From the NCBI RefSeq assembly GCF_003347015.1, contig NZ_PNFB01000013.1, positions 39,112 through 103,111 on the forward strand: a DNA stretch of 64,000 nucleotides. The letters run 5' to 3'. Below, piece by piece: positions 15,740 to 24,745 of this stretch; the first letter of the stretch is position 1; the number at the start of each line of letters is the position of its first letter. The notes below the pieces were generated by a model. The model did no database searches, was not told where the DNA came from, and saw only the letters and a list, made by a program, of their open reading frames with translations. The translations under genes were made by a program, and so were the position numbers. Source of the DNA: Brachybacterium sp. YJGR34 (GTDB taxonomy: Bacteria > Actinomycetota > Actinomycetes > Actinomycetales > Dermabacteraceae).

Positions 15740-16687
15740 TCAGGGCAGCGTCACCAGTGCCTGGACCGGAGTGTGGTCCGAGGGGTATGCGCCGTCCTTG
15801 GACCGCGAGACGTTGATCGCGGCGACGGTGGTGGTGATGTCCGGCGTGGTGAGGACCCAGTCGATGCGCGGTCCGTCCGCCACCGGGTCCTCGTACGCGG
15901 GGAAGGTGCCCCAGGCCTCGGTGACCTGCTCGGCGGCGCTGTCCCAGGTGTCGACGGTGGGGCCGTCGGTGACCAGGGTGGTGTAGGCGCCGGAGTCCTG
16001 CGCGTGGGAGTTGAAGTCGCCGGTGACGATGGTGGGCAGCCCGTCGAGCTCACCGCCCTCGAAGAGGTCGATCATGGCCTGGGCGCTCTTGATCCGGGCG
16101 GGCTCGGACTCGTGGTCGAAGTGGGTGTTGATCATCGCGAACTCCCGTCCGCTGACCAGGTCGCGCAGGCGGGCCCACACCACGATGCGGGTGACGTTGT
16201 TGCCCCAGGTGGCGGAGCCGATGGCCAGCGGGGTGTCCGAGAGCCAGTACTGGTCCCAGGAGAGCACCTCGATGCGCCGGGGATCGTAGAAGATCGCGGA
16301 GTACTCGTCCTTGCTGCCGCCGGCGCGGCCGTAGCCGATCATCCGGTGGGTGGGAAGCGCCTCCTCGATCGCGGGCAGCTGCGCGTACTTCGCCTCCTGC
16401 ACCCCGAGCAGGGTGGGCTGCTCCCGCTTCAGCAGATCGACCAGGATCGGCCGACGGTCCGGCCAGTGGTCGGGGTCGCCCGGCTCCGTGTCGGTCGAGC
16501 GGTCCAGGCGGATGTTGAAGCTCATCACGTGCAGCTCGTCCCGCCCAGCCCTGCCGATCAGGGCGCGGCCGCCCCGGTTCTCGGCGGGCTCCGCGAGGGC
16601 AGGGGCGGCGAGCGAGGTCGCGGCCACGCCGCCGACGGCGACGCCGAGACCGGTGAGCAGGGAACGGCGATCAAGTGGGGTGGTCAT
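15740..16687 (-). CDS. Tat-exported endonuclease/exonuclease/phosphatase family protein (copy 1)
   Basis: A 315-residue EEP-fold metal-dependent phosphodiesterase (PF03372). The signal peptide has twin arginines (TTPLDRRSLLTGLG) and an ALAEP-like cleavage region near residue 33, so Tat export is likely. Motifs in order are SFNIR, GVQEAKY, INTHFDHES, TGDFNSH, DWVLTTP and SDHTPV, which supply the metal and catalytic residues. Secreted EEP proteins of this type cleave nucleic acids or phosphoesters. It is a close paralogue of the next upstream gene and ends with the same QALVTLP tail. Confidence 0.9.
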   Translation of the reverse strand: MTTPLDRRSLLTGLGVAVGGVAATSLAAPALAEPAENRGGRALIGRAGRDELHVMSFNIRLDRSTDTEPGDPDHWPDRRPILVDLLKREQPTLLGVQEAKYAQLPAIEEALPTHRMIGYGRAGGSKDEYSAIFYDPRRIEVLSWDQYWLSDTPLAIGSATWGNNVTRIVVWARLRDLVSGREFAMINTHFDHESEPARIKSAQAMIDLFEGGELDGLPTIVTGDFNSHAQDSGAYTTLVTDGPTVDTWDSAAEQVTEAWGTFPAYEDPVADGPRIDWVLTTPDITTTVAAINVSRSKDGAYPSDHTPVQALVTLP

Positions 16688-16855
16688 GGGTGTGTCTCCA
16701 GATGAGAGGCGGGATCGTGCCTCCGCGACCCTAGGAGATGCGTCGCGACGGATCGCCGCGGAACGGACGTCCGGTAAAAGGGTTCACCAGATCGACGTCC
16801 GTACGTCACCGTCGGCCCGGGAGGACCGCCGCAGGACGCCCCGTCCGGCCCCGGG

Positions 16856-17818
16856 TCAGGGCAGCGTCACCAGCGCCTGGACCGGGGTGTGGTCCGAGGG
16901 GAAGGCGCCGTCCCGGGAACGGGAGACGTTGATCGCGGCGACGGTGGTGGAGATGTCCGGCGTGGTGAGGACCCAGTCGATGCGCCCGGCACGATCCACG
17001 GGGTCCTTGTAGTTGGGGAAGGTGCCCCAGGACTTGGTGAGCTTCTCCCCGGTGCTGTTCCAGGTGTCGAGCGTGGTGCCGTCGTCGGTCAGGATCGCGT
17101 GCGGCTCCGAGCTGTGGGCGCGGGCGTTGAAGTCGCCGGTGATGATCGTGGGCAGACCCTCGAGCTCGTCGCCCTCGAGCAGCTCGCGCAGCGCTTCGGC
17201 GCTCTTGACGCGCGCGGGCTCGGACTGGTGGTCGAAGTGGGTGTTGATCATCGCGAACTCCGCGCCGCTCTCGAGATCTCGCAGCCGGGCGATCACCATG
17301 ATCCGCGTGATCTCGTTGCCCCAGCCGGTGGAGGCGATCTCTCGCGGGGTGTCCGAGAGCCAGCGCTGGTCCCAGGAGATCACCTCGAGCCGGCGGGCGT
17401 CGTAGAAGATGGCGGCGTACTCGTCCTTGCTGCCGCCCTCGCGGCCGTAGCCGATCATCGCGTGGTGCGGCAGCGCCTCCTCGATCGCCGGCAGCTGCGC
17501 GAACTTCGCCTCCTGCACGCCCAGCAGGGTGGGCTGCTCGCGCTCCAGCAGGTCGATGAGGATCGGCCGACGGTCCGGCCAGTGGTCGGCCTCGCCCGGC
17601 CGGGTCAGGGGGTCGGTGTCGACGGAGCGGTCCTGACGGATGTTGAAGGACATCACGTGCAGCTCGTCACGCGCGGCCTTCCCGATCAGGGCATCCCCTC
17701 GCCCCTTCCCGGAGGGCTCGGCCGCGGCAGGGGCGGCGAGGGCGTTGACGGCGGCACCGCCGACGGCTGCGGCTCCGAGGCCGGTGAGCAGAGAGCGGCG
17801 ATCAAGAGTGCTGGTCAT
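16856..17818 (-). CDS. Tat-exported endonuclease/exonuclease/phosphatase family protein (copy 2)
   Basis: A 320-residue paralogue of the gene at 15740-16687, matching it throughout (signal TSTLDRRSLLTGLG, then SFNIR, GVQEAKF, INTHFDHQS, TGDFNAR, DWVLTTP, SDHTPV). I start at 17818 because GGAG precedes it; an ATG 5 codons upstream lacks one. The two genes are in the same orientation 168 bp apart, so this is a tandem duplication with diverged substrate-proximal loops. Each catalytic motif is intact in both, so both are probably active. Confidence 0.9.
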   Translation of the reverse strand: MTSTLDRRSLLTGLGAAAVGGAAVNALAAPAAAEPSGKGRGDALIGKAARDELHVMSFNIRQDRSVDTDPLTRPGEADHWPDRRPILIDLLEREQPTLLGVQEAKFAQLPAIEEALPHHAMIGYGREGGSKDEYAAIFYDARRLEVISWDQRWLSDTPREIASTGWGNEITRIMVIARLRDLESGAEFAMINTHFDHQSEPARVKSAEALRELLEGDELEGLPTIITGDFNARAHSSEPHAILTDDGTTLDTWNSTGEKLTKSWGTFPNYKDPVDRAGRIDWVLTTPDISTTVAAINVSRSRDGAFPSDHTPVQALVTLP

Positions 17819-17989
17819 ACGGGAGAACTCCACGGTGCGAGGGGGCAGGTGCCACCGCGAACCTAGGAGCTCGCCCGCGCCGGATCGGGCGATGTGGGCG
17901 ATTCGGCAGCAGGTTTCATCTGCCCGCCCACCGCCCGTCCGCCGCCTGTCACCCGCGGCCCGGCAGCGATCCCGCTCCCGTTCCCCCGC

Positions 17990-18877
17990 CTACTTGATGC
18001 CGGTGCTCGAGATCCCCTGGACGAACTGCTTCTGGAAGACCAGGAACACCGCCAGGATGGGCAGCACCGTGACCGTGGCCACGGCCATCACCGCGCCCCA
18101 GGGGGAGGCGAAGGCCGGGTTGTTCGTGAGCGTCGAGAGCCCGACGGGCACCGTGAGGTTCTCCGCGCCCTGCAGCACCACCATCGGCCACAGGAAATCG
18201 TTCCAGCGCGCCATGAACGCGAGGATCACCAGGACGCCGACGAGCGGGCCGCAGGTGGGCAGCACCACGGCGAAGAAGGCGCGGAACTCGCCGGCGCCGT
18301 CCACCCGGGCCGCCTCGATGACGGCGGTGGGGACGCCCAGCATGAACTGCCGGGCGATGAAGATCCCCACCACGTCGAAGGCGGTGGGCAGGATGACCGC
18401 CCAGGGCGAGTCCACCAGCCCGATCCTCGCCACGACGAGGAACGAGGGGACCAGGGTGACCTGGATCGGGACCATGATCGTGAGCATGAACGCCGCGTAG
18501 AGCAGTCCCCGGCCCCGGAAGCGGTACTTCGCCAGCGCATAGCCCGCCCCGAGCGAGACCACCACCGAGATCGCGGTGGTCACCACGGAGATCAGCACGG
18601 AGTTCCAGATCCAGCGAGCCACCGGCTGGGTGCTGAACACCTCGGCGAAGTTGGCGAGGGTGGGACTCTCCGGCCACAGGTAGAACTCGCTGCTCTGCGA
18701 CTGGCCGCCGGAGGTCAGGGCCGAGACGACCATCCAGTACAGCGGGAAGACCATGATCACGGCCAGCAGGGCCAGTCCCGCGATCAGCAGCCAGCGCCGA
18801 GGGGACGTGCGGGGGCGATCGGCCCGGGACCGGGTCGCGGCGCGGCGGGGCGTGATCTGGATGCTCTCGGTGCTCAT
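17990..18877 (-). CDS. ABC sugar importer, permease (MalG type), alpha-galactoside operon
   Basis: A 295-residue CUT1 permease with a polar 25-residue N-terminus, six membrane segments and the EAA loop IEAARVDGAGEFRAFFAVVL near residue 200. The C-terminus FQKQFVQGISSTGIK is typical. Its ATG overlaps the upstream permease stop as ATGA. It is the last gene of the melA operon and again no ATPase gene is linked. Confidence 0.92.
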   Translation of the reverse strand: MSTESIQITPRRAATRSRADRPRTSPRRWLLIAGLALLAVIMVFPLYWMVVSALTSGGQSQSSEFYLWPESPTLANFAEVFSTQPVARWIWNSVLISVVTTAISVVVSLGAGYALAKYRFRGRGLLYAAFMLTIMVPIQVTLVPSFLVVARIGLVDSPWAVILPTAFDVVGIFIARQFMLGVPTAVIEAARVDGAGEFRAFFAVVLPTCGPLVGVLVILAFMARWNDFLWPMVVLQGAENLTVPVGLSTLTNNPAFASPWGAVMAVATVTVLPILAVFLVFQKQFVQGISSTGIK

Positions 18878-19779
18878 AGGTAGCTCTCCGCTCTCCGGGT
18901 GGCGCGCTGCCGCAGCAGGGTGAACAGCAGCAGGATCGCGACCAGCACGAGGCCCAGGGCGGCGGCGTATCCCATCTGGGCGTCCTGGAAGGCTGATCGG
19001 AAGACGTACTGGATGAGGACGGTGGTCGAGAATCCGGGCCCGCCGCCGGTGAGCACATAGATGATGTCGAAGGCCTGCAGGGAGAAGACCACGTTGAGGA
19101 TCAGCAGGATCGAGGTGGTCGGGGCGAGCATCGGGACGGTGATCCTCCGGAACCGCGCCCAGGGGCCGGCGCCGTCGATCGATGCGGCCTCGGTGATCTC
19201 CGCGGGCACCGACTGCAGCGCGCCGAGGTAGATCACCATGCAGAAGCCGATGCGGGTCCAGACCACCACCAGGATGAGCGTGGCCATCGCCATGCTCGGC
19301 GAGGTCAGCCAGGGCACGCGTCCCAGGCCCAGCGCCTCGAGAGCGTTGTTGGCGACGCCGTAGTCGGTGTTGAAGATCCAGGACATGATCACGCCGACCA
19401 CCACGCCGGCGGCGACCATCGGGACGAAGAACAGGGCGCGGAAGACGGCCCGGCCGGGCAGCGGACGGTTCAGGGCGACGGCCAGTCCCAGCCCCGCCGC
19501 CATCGCCGTGGGCACCGTGCCGACGGCGAAGATCAGCGTGTTGACCAGGGCGGTCCGGAAGAGCGTGTCGGTGGCCATGGTCTCGAAGTTCGCCAGCCCC
19601 ACCCAGTCCCCCTCGCCCAGGGTCTGGGTGTCCTGGAAGCTCAGCGTGATCGCGATGATGATCGGGACCAGCGAGAACGCGAGGAAGAGCAGGGCCGCGG
19701 GGCCGATGAACACGTAGGGCACCAGGCGACGCCCGGAGGTGGCCCGGGTGCGGGTGCTGCGGTCAGCGCGAGGTGACAC
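18874..19779 (-). CDS. ABC sugar importer, permease (MalF type), alpha-galactoside operon
   Basis: A 301-residue CUT1 permease, six membrane segments, EAA loop TEAASIDGAGPWARFRRITV near residue 205. The start is a GTG that overlaps the 3' end of the binding-protein gene by 17 bp, with GGAGG about 11 nt upstream; a later GTG at codon 20 is possible but would cut into the first membrane segment. It is paired with the permease at 17990-18877. Confidence 0.9.
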   Translation of the reverse strand: MSPRADRSTRTRATSGRRLVPYVFIGPAALLFLAFSLVPIIIAITLSFQDTQTLGEGDWVGLANFETMATDTLFRTALVNTLIFAVGTVPTAMAAGLGLAVALNRPLPGRAVFRALFFVPMVAAGVVVGVIMSWIFNTDYGVANNALEALGLGRVPWLTSPSMAMATLILVVVWTRIGFCMVIYLGALQSVPAEITEAASIDGAGPWARFRRITVPMLAPTTSILLILNVVFSLQAFDIIYVLTGGGPGFSTTVLIQYVFRSAFQDAQMGYAAALGLVLVAILLLFTLLRQRATRRAESYL

Positions 19780-21046
19780 TGAGCATCGCCTCCATCATCT
19801 GCTCGCTGGTCTCCTGCGGGGTGAGCTCCCCCAGCAGGCACAGGTCGAGGTAGTCGGCGAACACGGCGTTCAGGGAGCTGAAGTACTCCCCGGACTGCGC
19901 GCGCACCATGGACAGCGGGATGGTCCCGCCCTGGTCGATGAACAGCTGCATCACGTCCTCGTGCGCCGCGTAGCCGATGTCCTGGGCGCTCAGGGAGGTC
20001 CTCGAGGGGATCCAGTTGCCGTCGTGGCAGAAGCTCTGGATGTTCTCCCGGCTGGTCATGTAGGCGACCAGCTCGGCGGCGAGCTCGGGGTTCTTCGAGG
20101 ACCGGGTGACGGCGAGGGTGTTGCCGCCGAGGTCGGAGGCCTCGCCGCTGTTGCGGATCATGGGGGCCACGCCCCACTCCCCCGGCCTCGCCTCGTCGAA
20201 GGAGGCGATGGCCTCGGGGTTGGTCAGCGCCATGCCCACCTGGCCGGTGTTGAAGAGGTCGAAGTCGACGTGGCCGCCCCCGGACTTGGACATGTTGGAG
20301 GGGCTGACCAGTCCGTCGGTGTACCAGCGGCGGCCGAACTCGAGCGCGCCGATGGCCTCCTCGGTGTCCATCGAGGGCGTCAGCCCGTCCTCGCCGAGGA
20401 AGGCGCCGCCGTTCTGGTAGATCAGCGGCATCCACCGGTAGGCGGTCTCCGGTCCGCTCCATCCGTAGGAGAAGGCATAGCGGCCGGTGACCTGCTTGAC
20501 CTCCTGGGCGATCTCGAGGAACTCGTCCCAGTGCCAGGCGTCCTCGATCGCCTGCGGCGGCGTCACGCCGATCTCCTCCATCACCTGCCGGTCATAGAAG
20601 GTGATGAAGTTGTCGGTGTGCTGGAAGATGCCGAACAGGCCGTTCTCGCGCTGGCCGATCGCCCAGAACGGCTCGCTCCAGTCCTCGCGATACTCCGGCG
20701 GCACCGCCTGGGTGAGATCGACCAGGCTCCCGTTGGCGGCGTACCGGCCCAGCTGCTGCGGGGTGATCCGGATGATGTCCGGGGCAAGGTCCGCCGCCAG
20801 ACGGGTGATGAACCACTGGTGGAACTGCCCGGTGGTCACCTCGACCGAGACCGAGGTGCCCGGGTGGTCGGCCACGAAGGCGTCGGCGATCCTCTGGTAG
20901 GAGGCCAGGTCCGTGGGGATGTTCCAGGAGGACAGTCGCAGGTGCTGGGTGTCGGTGCTCTCGCCGTTGCAGGCGGCGAGGGCGCCGACCATCGAGATGC
21001 CGGCGACGGCCAGGATCTGGCGGCGTCCGACGGTGGGGCGGGTCAT
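19763..21046 (-). CDS. ABC sugar importer, substrate-binding lipoprotein, alpha-galactoside operon
   Basis: A 427-residue CUT1 solute-binding protein. The signal peptide (TVGRRQILAVAG...) ends in a LAAC lipobox, Cys26, and has a twin arginine. The mature domain starts with LRLSSWNIPTDLASYQRIAD. I start at 21046, where a clean signal peptide begins, and not 17 codons upstream. It follows melA, with a stable hairpin in the gap, so its ligand is probably an alpha-galactoside such as melibiose or raffinose (inference from the neighbour). Confidence 0.92.
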   Translation of the reverse strand: MTRPTVGRRQILAVAGISMVGALAACNGESTDTQHLRLSSWNIPTDLASYQRIADAFVADHPGTSVSVEVTTGQFHQWFITRLAADLAPDIIRITPQQLGRYAANGSLVDLTQAVPPEYREDWSEPFWAIGQRENGLFGIFQHTDNFITFYDRQVMEEIGVTPPQAIEDAWHWDEFLEIAQEVKQVTGRYAFSYGWSGPETAYRWMPLIYQNGGAFLGEDGLTPSMDTEEAIGALEFGRRWYTDGLVSPSNMSKSGGGHVDFDLFNTGQVGMALTNPEAIASFDEARPGEWGVAPMIRNSGEASDLGGNTLAVTRSSKNPELAAELVAYMTSRENIQSFCHDGNWIPSRTSLSAQDIGYAAHEDVMQLFIDQGGTIPLSMVRAQSGEYFSSLNAVFADYLDLCLLGELTPQETSEQMMEAMLSVTSR

Positions 21047-21081
21047 GCGCTCACTCTCCTTCGAGCTCGGGCACGGTCGGG

Positions 21082-21110
21082 GCGGGGGCGGCTCCATCGG
21101 CCGCCCCCGC
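21082..21110 (-). terminator. Intra-operon hairpin between melA and the binding-protein gene
   Basis: GCGGGGGCGGC and GCCGCCCCCGC form an 11-bp stem with a 7-nt loop in the 75-bp gap after the melA stop. There is no T-run. It may protect the melA 3' end or partly terminate, setting the ratio of enzyme to importer. Confidence 0.5.
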
Positions 21111-21121
21111 GGGGTGGCCGC

Positions 21122-22510
21122 TCAGCGGCGGAGGTTCTCCGGCAGGCGGTCCGCGTGGGCGGCCAGCAGCTCGTCGGTCATGGCGCGGGCGTCCTCCAGG
21201 GTCACCTGCGCCGCGGTCAGCGGATCCATCGCCACCGCGTGGTGGACGTGCTCGAGATTCCCCTCGAGCGCGGCCTTGACCGCGAGGGTCTGGACGTTGA
21301 CGTTGGTGCGGTTCAGCGCGGCCAGCTGGAGCGGCAGCTCACCGATCGCCGTGGGCTGAACGCCGCTGGCGTCCACCAGGCAGGGCACCTCGACGCAGGC
21401 GTCGGCCGGGAGGTTGGAGATGACGTCACCGTGATTGGGGATGTTGCCGTGGATGACGCTCGGCGTGCCGGTGACCAGGGAGTTGACGATGGTCGCGCCG
21501 TACTCGACCGACGGCTTGAGCTCCGCCTTGAGCTGCGTGAGCTGGGCGTCGATGTCGCCCTGGTCGTCGTGCGCGGAGCAGATCTCGAAGTAGTCCCAGC
21601 GCTCGGGGATGTACTCCTCGGTGAGCTCAGGAGTCTTGCGGAAGTAGGGCAGGTACTCCGAGGCGTGGTGGCTGGACTCGGTCTCGAAGTAGCCGAAGGC
21701 GTTCATCAGGGCGGTGCGCACCTGCTCGTTCCCGCCCTCGTAGACGCTCGCGGCCTGTGCGGCCTCGCTGTGGTCGCCGTCGTCCCCGGCGAGGTCCGCG
21801 GCGGCGCGGCCGCGCTGGTGGCGCTCGGCCATGACCTCGCGCAGGCGCGGGTAGAGGTCCTCGCGGCCGCGGGAGAACTCCAGCACCCAGGCCTGGTGGT
21901 TGATGCCGGCGCAGCGGTAGCGCACCTCCTCGTAGGGGACGTCCAGGCTGCGGGCCAGCATCCGGGTGGTGCCCTGGACGCTGTGGCACAGGCCCACCGC
22001 GTTCAGGCCCCGGGCGTTGAGATATGCCGTGGCCATCGCCATGGGGTTGGCGTAGTTGATGAACTGGGCCTGCGGGCACACCTCGAGCGCGTCGTCGATG
22101 ATCGCGTCGTAGGCGCTCACCGAGCGCAGGAAGCGGAACACGCCGCCGGGGCCCACGGTGTCGCCGACGGCCTGATCGATCCCGTACTTCCGCGGGATCA
22201 TGACGTCGTGCTCGTAGGACTCCACGCCGCCCACCTGGAAGGTGATGATGACGGCGTCGGCCCCCTCGAGCGCGGCGCGACGGTCGGTGGTCTCCTCGAC
22301 GGTCGTGTCGAAGCCGTGGTGGGCCACCAGCTCACGCGTCGCCTCGGCCACCGGGCCCAGCTTGTCGGGGTTCACGTCCATGAGGCAGAGGGTCGCGTCG
22401 CGCAGCGCCGGGAAGCTGAGGAGGTCGCCGATGAGGCGGAAGGGGAAGACGAATCCGCCGGCGCCGACGATCGTGATCTTGGGGTTCTTGAGGAAGGTCT
22501 GCTCTGACAT
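21122..22510 (-). CDS. melA: Alpha-galactosidase, glycoside hydrolase family 4
   Basis: A 462-residue NAD- and Mn-dependent GH4 enzyme. The N-terminal Rossmann motif is ITIVGAGGFVF (residues 12-22). GH4 landmarks follow: VGGVESYEHDVMIPRKYGIDQ, INYANPMAM, LCHSVQGT with the metal-binding Cys and His, and AGINHQAW. These match the melibiose-hydrolysing MelA branch better than the 6-phospho-glycosidase branch, fitting an ABC importer that delivers unphosphorylated sugar. It is the first gene of the operon and divergent from an AraC regulator. The family call is certain; the exact substrate is inferred. Confidence 0.92.
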   Translation of the reverse strand: MSEQTFLKNPKITIVGAGGFVFPFRLIGDLLSFPALRDATLCLMDVNPDKLGPVAEATRELVAHHGFDTTVEETTDRRAALEGADAVIITFQVGGVESYEHDVMIPRKYGIDQAVGDTVGPGGVFRFLRSVSAYDAIIDDALEVCPQAQFINYANPMAMATAYLNARGLNAVGLCHSVQGTTRMLARSLDVPYEEVRYRCAGINHQAWVLEFSRGREDLYPRLREVMAERHQRGRAAADLAGDDGDHSEAAQAASVYEGGNEQVRTALMNAFGYFETESSHHASEYLPYFRKTPELTEEYIPERWDYFEICSAHDDQGDIDAQLTQLKAELKPSVEYGATIVNSLVTGTPSVIHGNIPNHGDVISNLPADACVEVPCLVDASGVQPTAIGELPLQLAALNRTNVNVQTLAVKAALEGNLEHVHHAVAMDPLTAAQVTLEDARAMTDELLAAHADRLPENLRR

Positions 22511-22601
22511 GGCTTCACGCTAGGGCCGGGGCTGTGCGGAGGTCTCGCCCGATCCTGCGCCGTTCTTCCAGGATCCTTCGATCCGGGACGGGTCACGCCG
22601 G

Positions 22602-22607
22602 TACGCT
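22602..22607 (+). promoter_or_regulatory. Leaderless -10 box for the AraC regulator
   Basis: TACGCT lies 6 nt before the ATG at 22614 with no ribosome site. Upstream, GGATCCT-TCGATCC and a second GATCCT (22552-22585) could include the regulator's operator. Confidence 0.5.
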
Positions 22608-22613
22608 GGCGCG

Positions 22614-23510
22614 ATGACTGCGTCGTCCCCACCGGCCCGTCCCAGCGCCGAGGTGGAGTACCAGGCGCCGGCGCTGTGGTGCCGGCGCGGGGAGCCGCCG
22701 CAGATGCAGTCGATGCATCGCCACAACGACCTCGAGATCAACCTGGTGCTGCGCGGTGAGCTGCGGTACGTCTTCGCGGGCCGGCCGTTCGTGGTCCGCG
22801 AGGGACAGATCGCCATGTTCTGGGCGGCGCAGCCGCACGGCCTGGTCGATTCGCGCACCGGCGATGTGTGCTGGGTGCACGTCCCCGTCGACACGCTCCT
22901 GGGGTGGGGCCTGCCCGAGCGGGAGCTCAGCGCCGTCATGCGCCCCGCTCCCCTGGTCACCGACGCAGAGCTGGTGCGCGCGCGGATGGAGGCGATGGTC
23001 CCGGCCTGGCTCGAGGAGTACCGGCAGCAGGGGGGCGCGGGGCCGGCGCTGCTCGAGATCCAGGCGACGGTGCGCCGGATCCTGCGCGCCGCGCTCGAGG
23101 ATGCCGAGCGCCTCTCCCCTGCGGCCGCTCCCGGCCGGGTCCTCGAGGCGTTCGGCGCGGAGTCGGGCACACGACGGGTCTCCGCCGAGCGGATCGGCCA
23201 CACCATGACGATGGCGCAGTTCGTGGTGGAGAACTACCGTTCCCCGCTGACGGTCGGCGCCATCGCGCAGGCCGCGCATCTGACCTCGTCCCATGCGATG
23301 ACCGTTTTCCGGGACACGGTGGGGGCGACGATCGGCGAGTACCTCACGATGTGCCGGGTCGCGGAGGCGCAGCGACTGTTGATCACCACCTCGCTGCCGA
23401 TGACGGAGGTCGCCGAGCGCAGCGGCTTCGGCTCGCTCTCGAGCTTCTACGCGCACGTCTCCGCGGCCTGCGGGATGGCGCCGCGGCAGTACCGTGAGCA
23501 GGTGCGGTAG
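22614..23510 (+). CDS. AraC family transcriptional regulator of the alpha-galactoside operon
   Basis: A 298-residue AraC/XylS activator. The N-terminal cupin-like sugar pocket shows HRHNDLEINLVLRGELRYVF and later PHGLVD. The C-terminal double helix-turn-helix (about 205-298) includes HLTSSHAMTVFRDTVG and SGFGSLSSFYAHVSAACGM. It is divergent from melA with 103 bp between starts, the same arrangement as melR-melA in enteric bacteria, and probably activates the operon in response to an alpha-galactoside. Confidence 0.9.
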   Translation: MTASSPPARPSAEVEYQAPALWCRRGEPPQMQSMHRHNDLEINLVLRGELRYVFAGRPFVVREGQIAMFWAAQPHGLVDSRTGDVCWVHVPVDTLLGWGLPERELSAVMRPAPLVTDAELVRARMEAMVPAWLEEYRQQGGAGPALLEIQATVRRILRAALEDAERLSPAAAPGRVLEAFGAESGTRRVSAERIGHTMTMAQFVVENYRSPLTVGAIAQAAHLTSSHAMTVFRDTVGATIGEYLTMCRVAEAQRLLITTSLPMTEVAERSGFGSLSSFYAHVSAACGMAPRQYREQVR

Positions 23511-23531
23511 GCGGCCGGCACCCCGGTCCCG

Positions 23532-24389
23532 TCAGTCGTCGAGGTGCTCGATCGCGTAGTCGGCCTGCTCCTGGGTGAACTGGTCCCCGTACTCCGAGGT
23601 GAGTTGGTCCCGGATCGCCTCCGGCGACATGTCGAGGTTGTCGCGATAGGACCGGGCGCTGATCAGGGCGTTCTCGTTCCAGTCCGCCTCGATGTGCTCG
23701 ATGGCGTACTGCGCCTGTTCCTCGGTGAACTTTTCTCCGTACTCGGAGGTGAGCTGGTCGTAGATGCCCTGCTGCGACATGTGCATGGTGTCCGCATAGC
23801 TCTGGCCGCTCGCCAGCGCGTTCTCGTTCCAGTCCACGTCGAGGTTGTCGACGGCGTACTGCGCGGCCTCGTCGGAGAACTGGTCGAACTCGGAGGTGAG
23901 CTGGTCGTAGATGCCCTGATAGGACATGTGCATGATGTCGGAGTAGGTCTCGGCGCTGTTCAGCGCCGAGATGTACTCCTGCGGAACGTCATCCTCGGCG
24001 GCCTCCGCCGGGGCGGAGTCCTCGGCCGGCTCCTCCGCGGACGTGTCGTCAGCCGGGACCTCGTCCGCCGGGGCCTCGTCCGTCGCCGGCTCGACCTCGT
24101 CCGCGGCGGGGTCGTCCGCCGGATCCACGGCCGTCGTCGGCGCGGCGCTCGACGGGTCGTCACTCGCGCTGATCGCGAGGACCGAGCAGCCACCGATCGC
24201 GAGAACCAGCAGGGCGGCGCACCCGCAGCCGGCCGCGATCAGGCCTGTCCGGCGACGCTTCGGCGCAGGGGCGACAGGTGGCGCACCGGGGGTGCTGTGG
24301 AGCGGCGCGCCGTAGGCGGCGCCGTCCGGTGCGGGAGAGGGGAGATCCGAGCTGTACGGATCCTGAGGCGAGGGGGACGAGCTGGTCAC
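23532..24389 (-). CDS. Ltp-family repeat protein (host-cell-surface lipoprotein repeats)
   Basis: A 285-residue anchored surface protein. Order: Pro/Ser-rich cytoplasmic tail (1-45), RRR, a membrane segment (about 50-72, containing IGGC, a weak lipobox), an acidic Asp/Glu/Pro/Ala linker (about 80-140), then three Ltp repeats (PF07553) of about 48 residues. Each repeat has the pattern ALxSAxxYxDxxxMSxxxIxDQLTSE-(Y/F) and ends QAxYAI-HLD. Ltp of a lactococcal/streptococcal prophage blocks DNA injection by other phages, but bacterial Ltp-repeat proteins are common and mostly untested. I start at the GTG at 24389, which has GGAG upstream. Confidence 0.82.
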   Translation of the reverse strand: MTSSSPSPQDPYSSDLPSPAPDGAAYGAPLHSTPGAPPVAPAPKRRRTGLIAAGCGCAALLVLAIGGCSVLAISASDDPSSAAPTTAVDPADDPAADEVEPATDEAPADEVPADDTSAEEPAEDSAPAEAAEDDVPQEYISALNSAETYSDIMHMSYQGIYDQLTSEFDQFSDEAAQYAVDNLDVDWNENALASGQSYADTMHMSQQGIYDQLTSEYGEKFTEEQAQYAIEHIEADWNENALISARSYRDNLDMSPEAIRDQLTSEYGDQFTQEQADYAIEHLDD

Positions 24390-24745
24390 AGCTGCACTCC
24401 ATTCTGGGTATGTCACGACGGCCCCTGGGCACGGCTGTGCCGGGGCTACTGCGGAAGAGCGGGGCCCGCTGCGGATGCGTGAGCTCGGAGTCGCGGGAGT
24501 TGCGACGAGCATCGGCGGCCGATACGAGATCGACGGGGAAGGTCGTCCACCGGGGACCTACAGAAGGAATCTACGACGGGGGTCAGACACTCCACGCGGC
24601 GAAGGTCCCGACCTCGATGCGCCGTACGACACATCCGGGGGGCCGACTCGCGTCCGCGCTCTCGCAGCAGGAGTGTGGTGCACGACCTGAGGTGACATCG
24701 TCCGCGCCGTCGGCCACCCCTGGACATCCGTGCTCTACTGGCAAG
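24390..24745. other. Intergenic stretch without a recognisable gene
   Basis: 356 bp between divergent genes. It must hold the promoters of the Ltp-repeat gene and the zinc-ribbon gene. I see no conserved reading frame, repeat or RNA structure here. Confidence 0.5.

Noticed and set aside
19739..22507. A 922-codon open frame antisense to the alpha-galactosidase operon
   Set aside because: It is the mirror of well-supported melA and receptor genes and shows only Val/Gly/Leu-rich text without domains.
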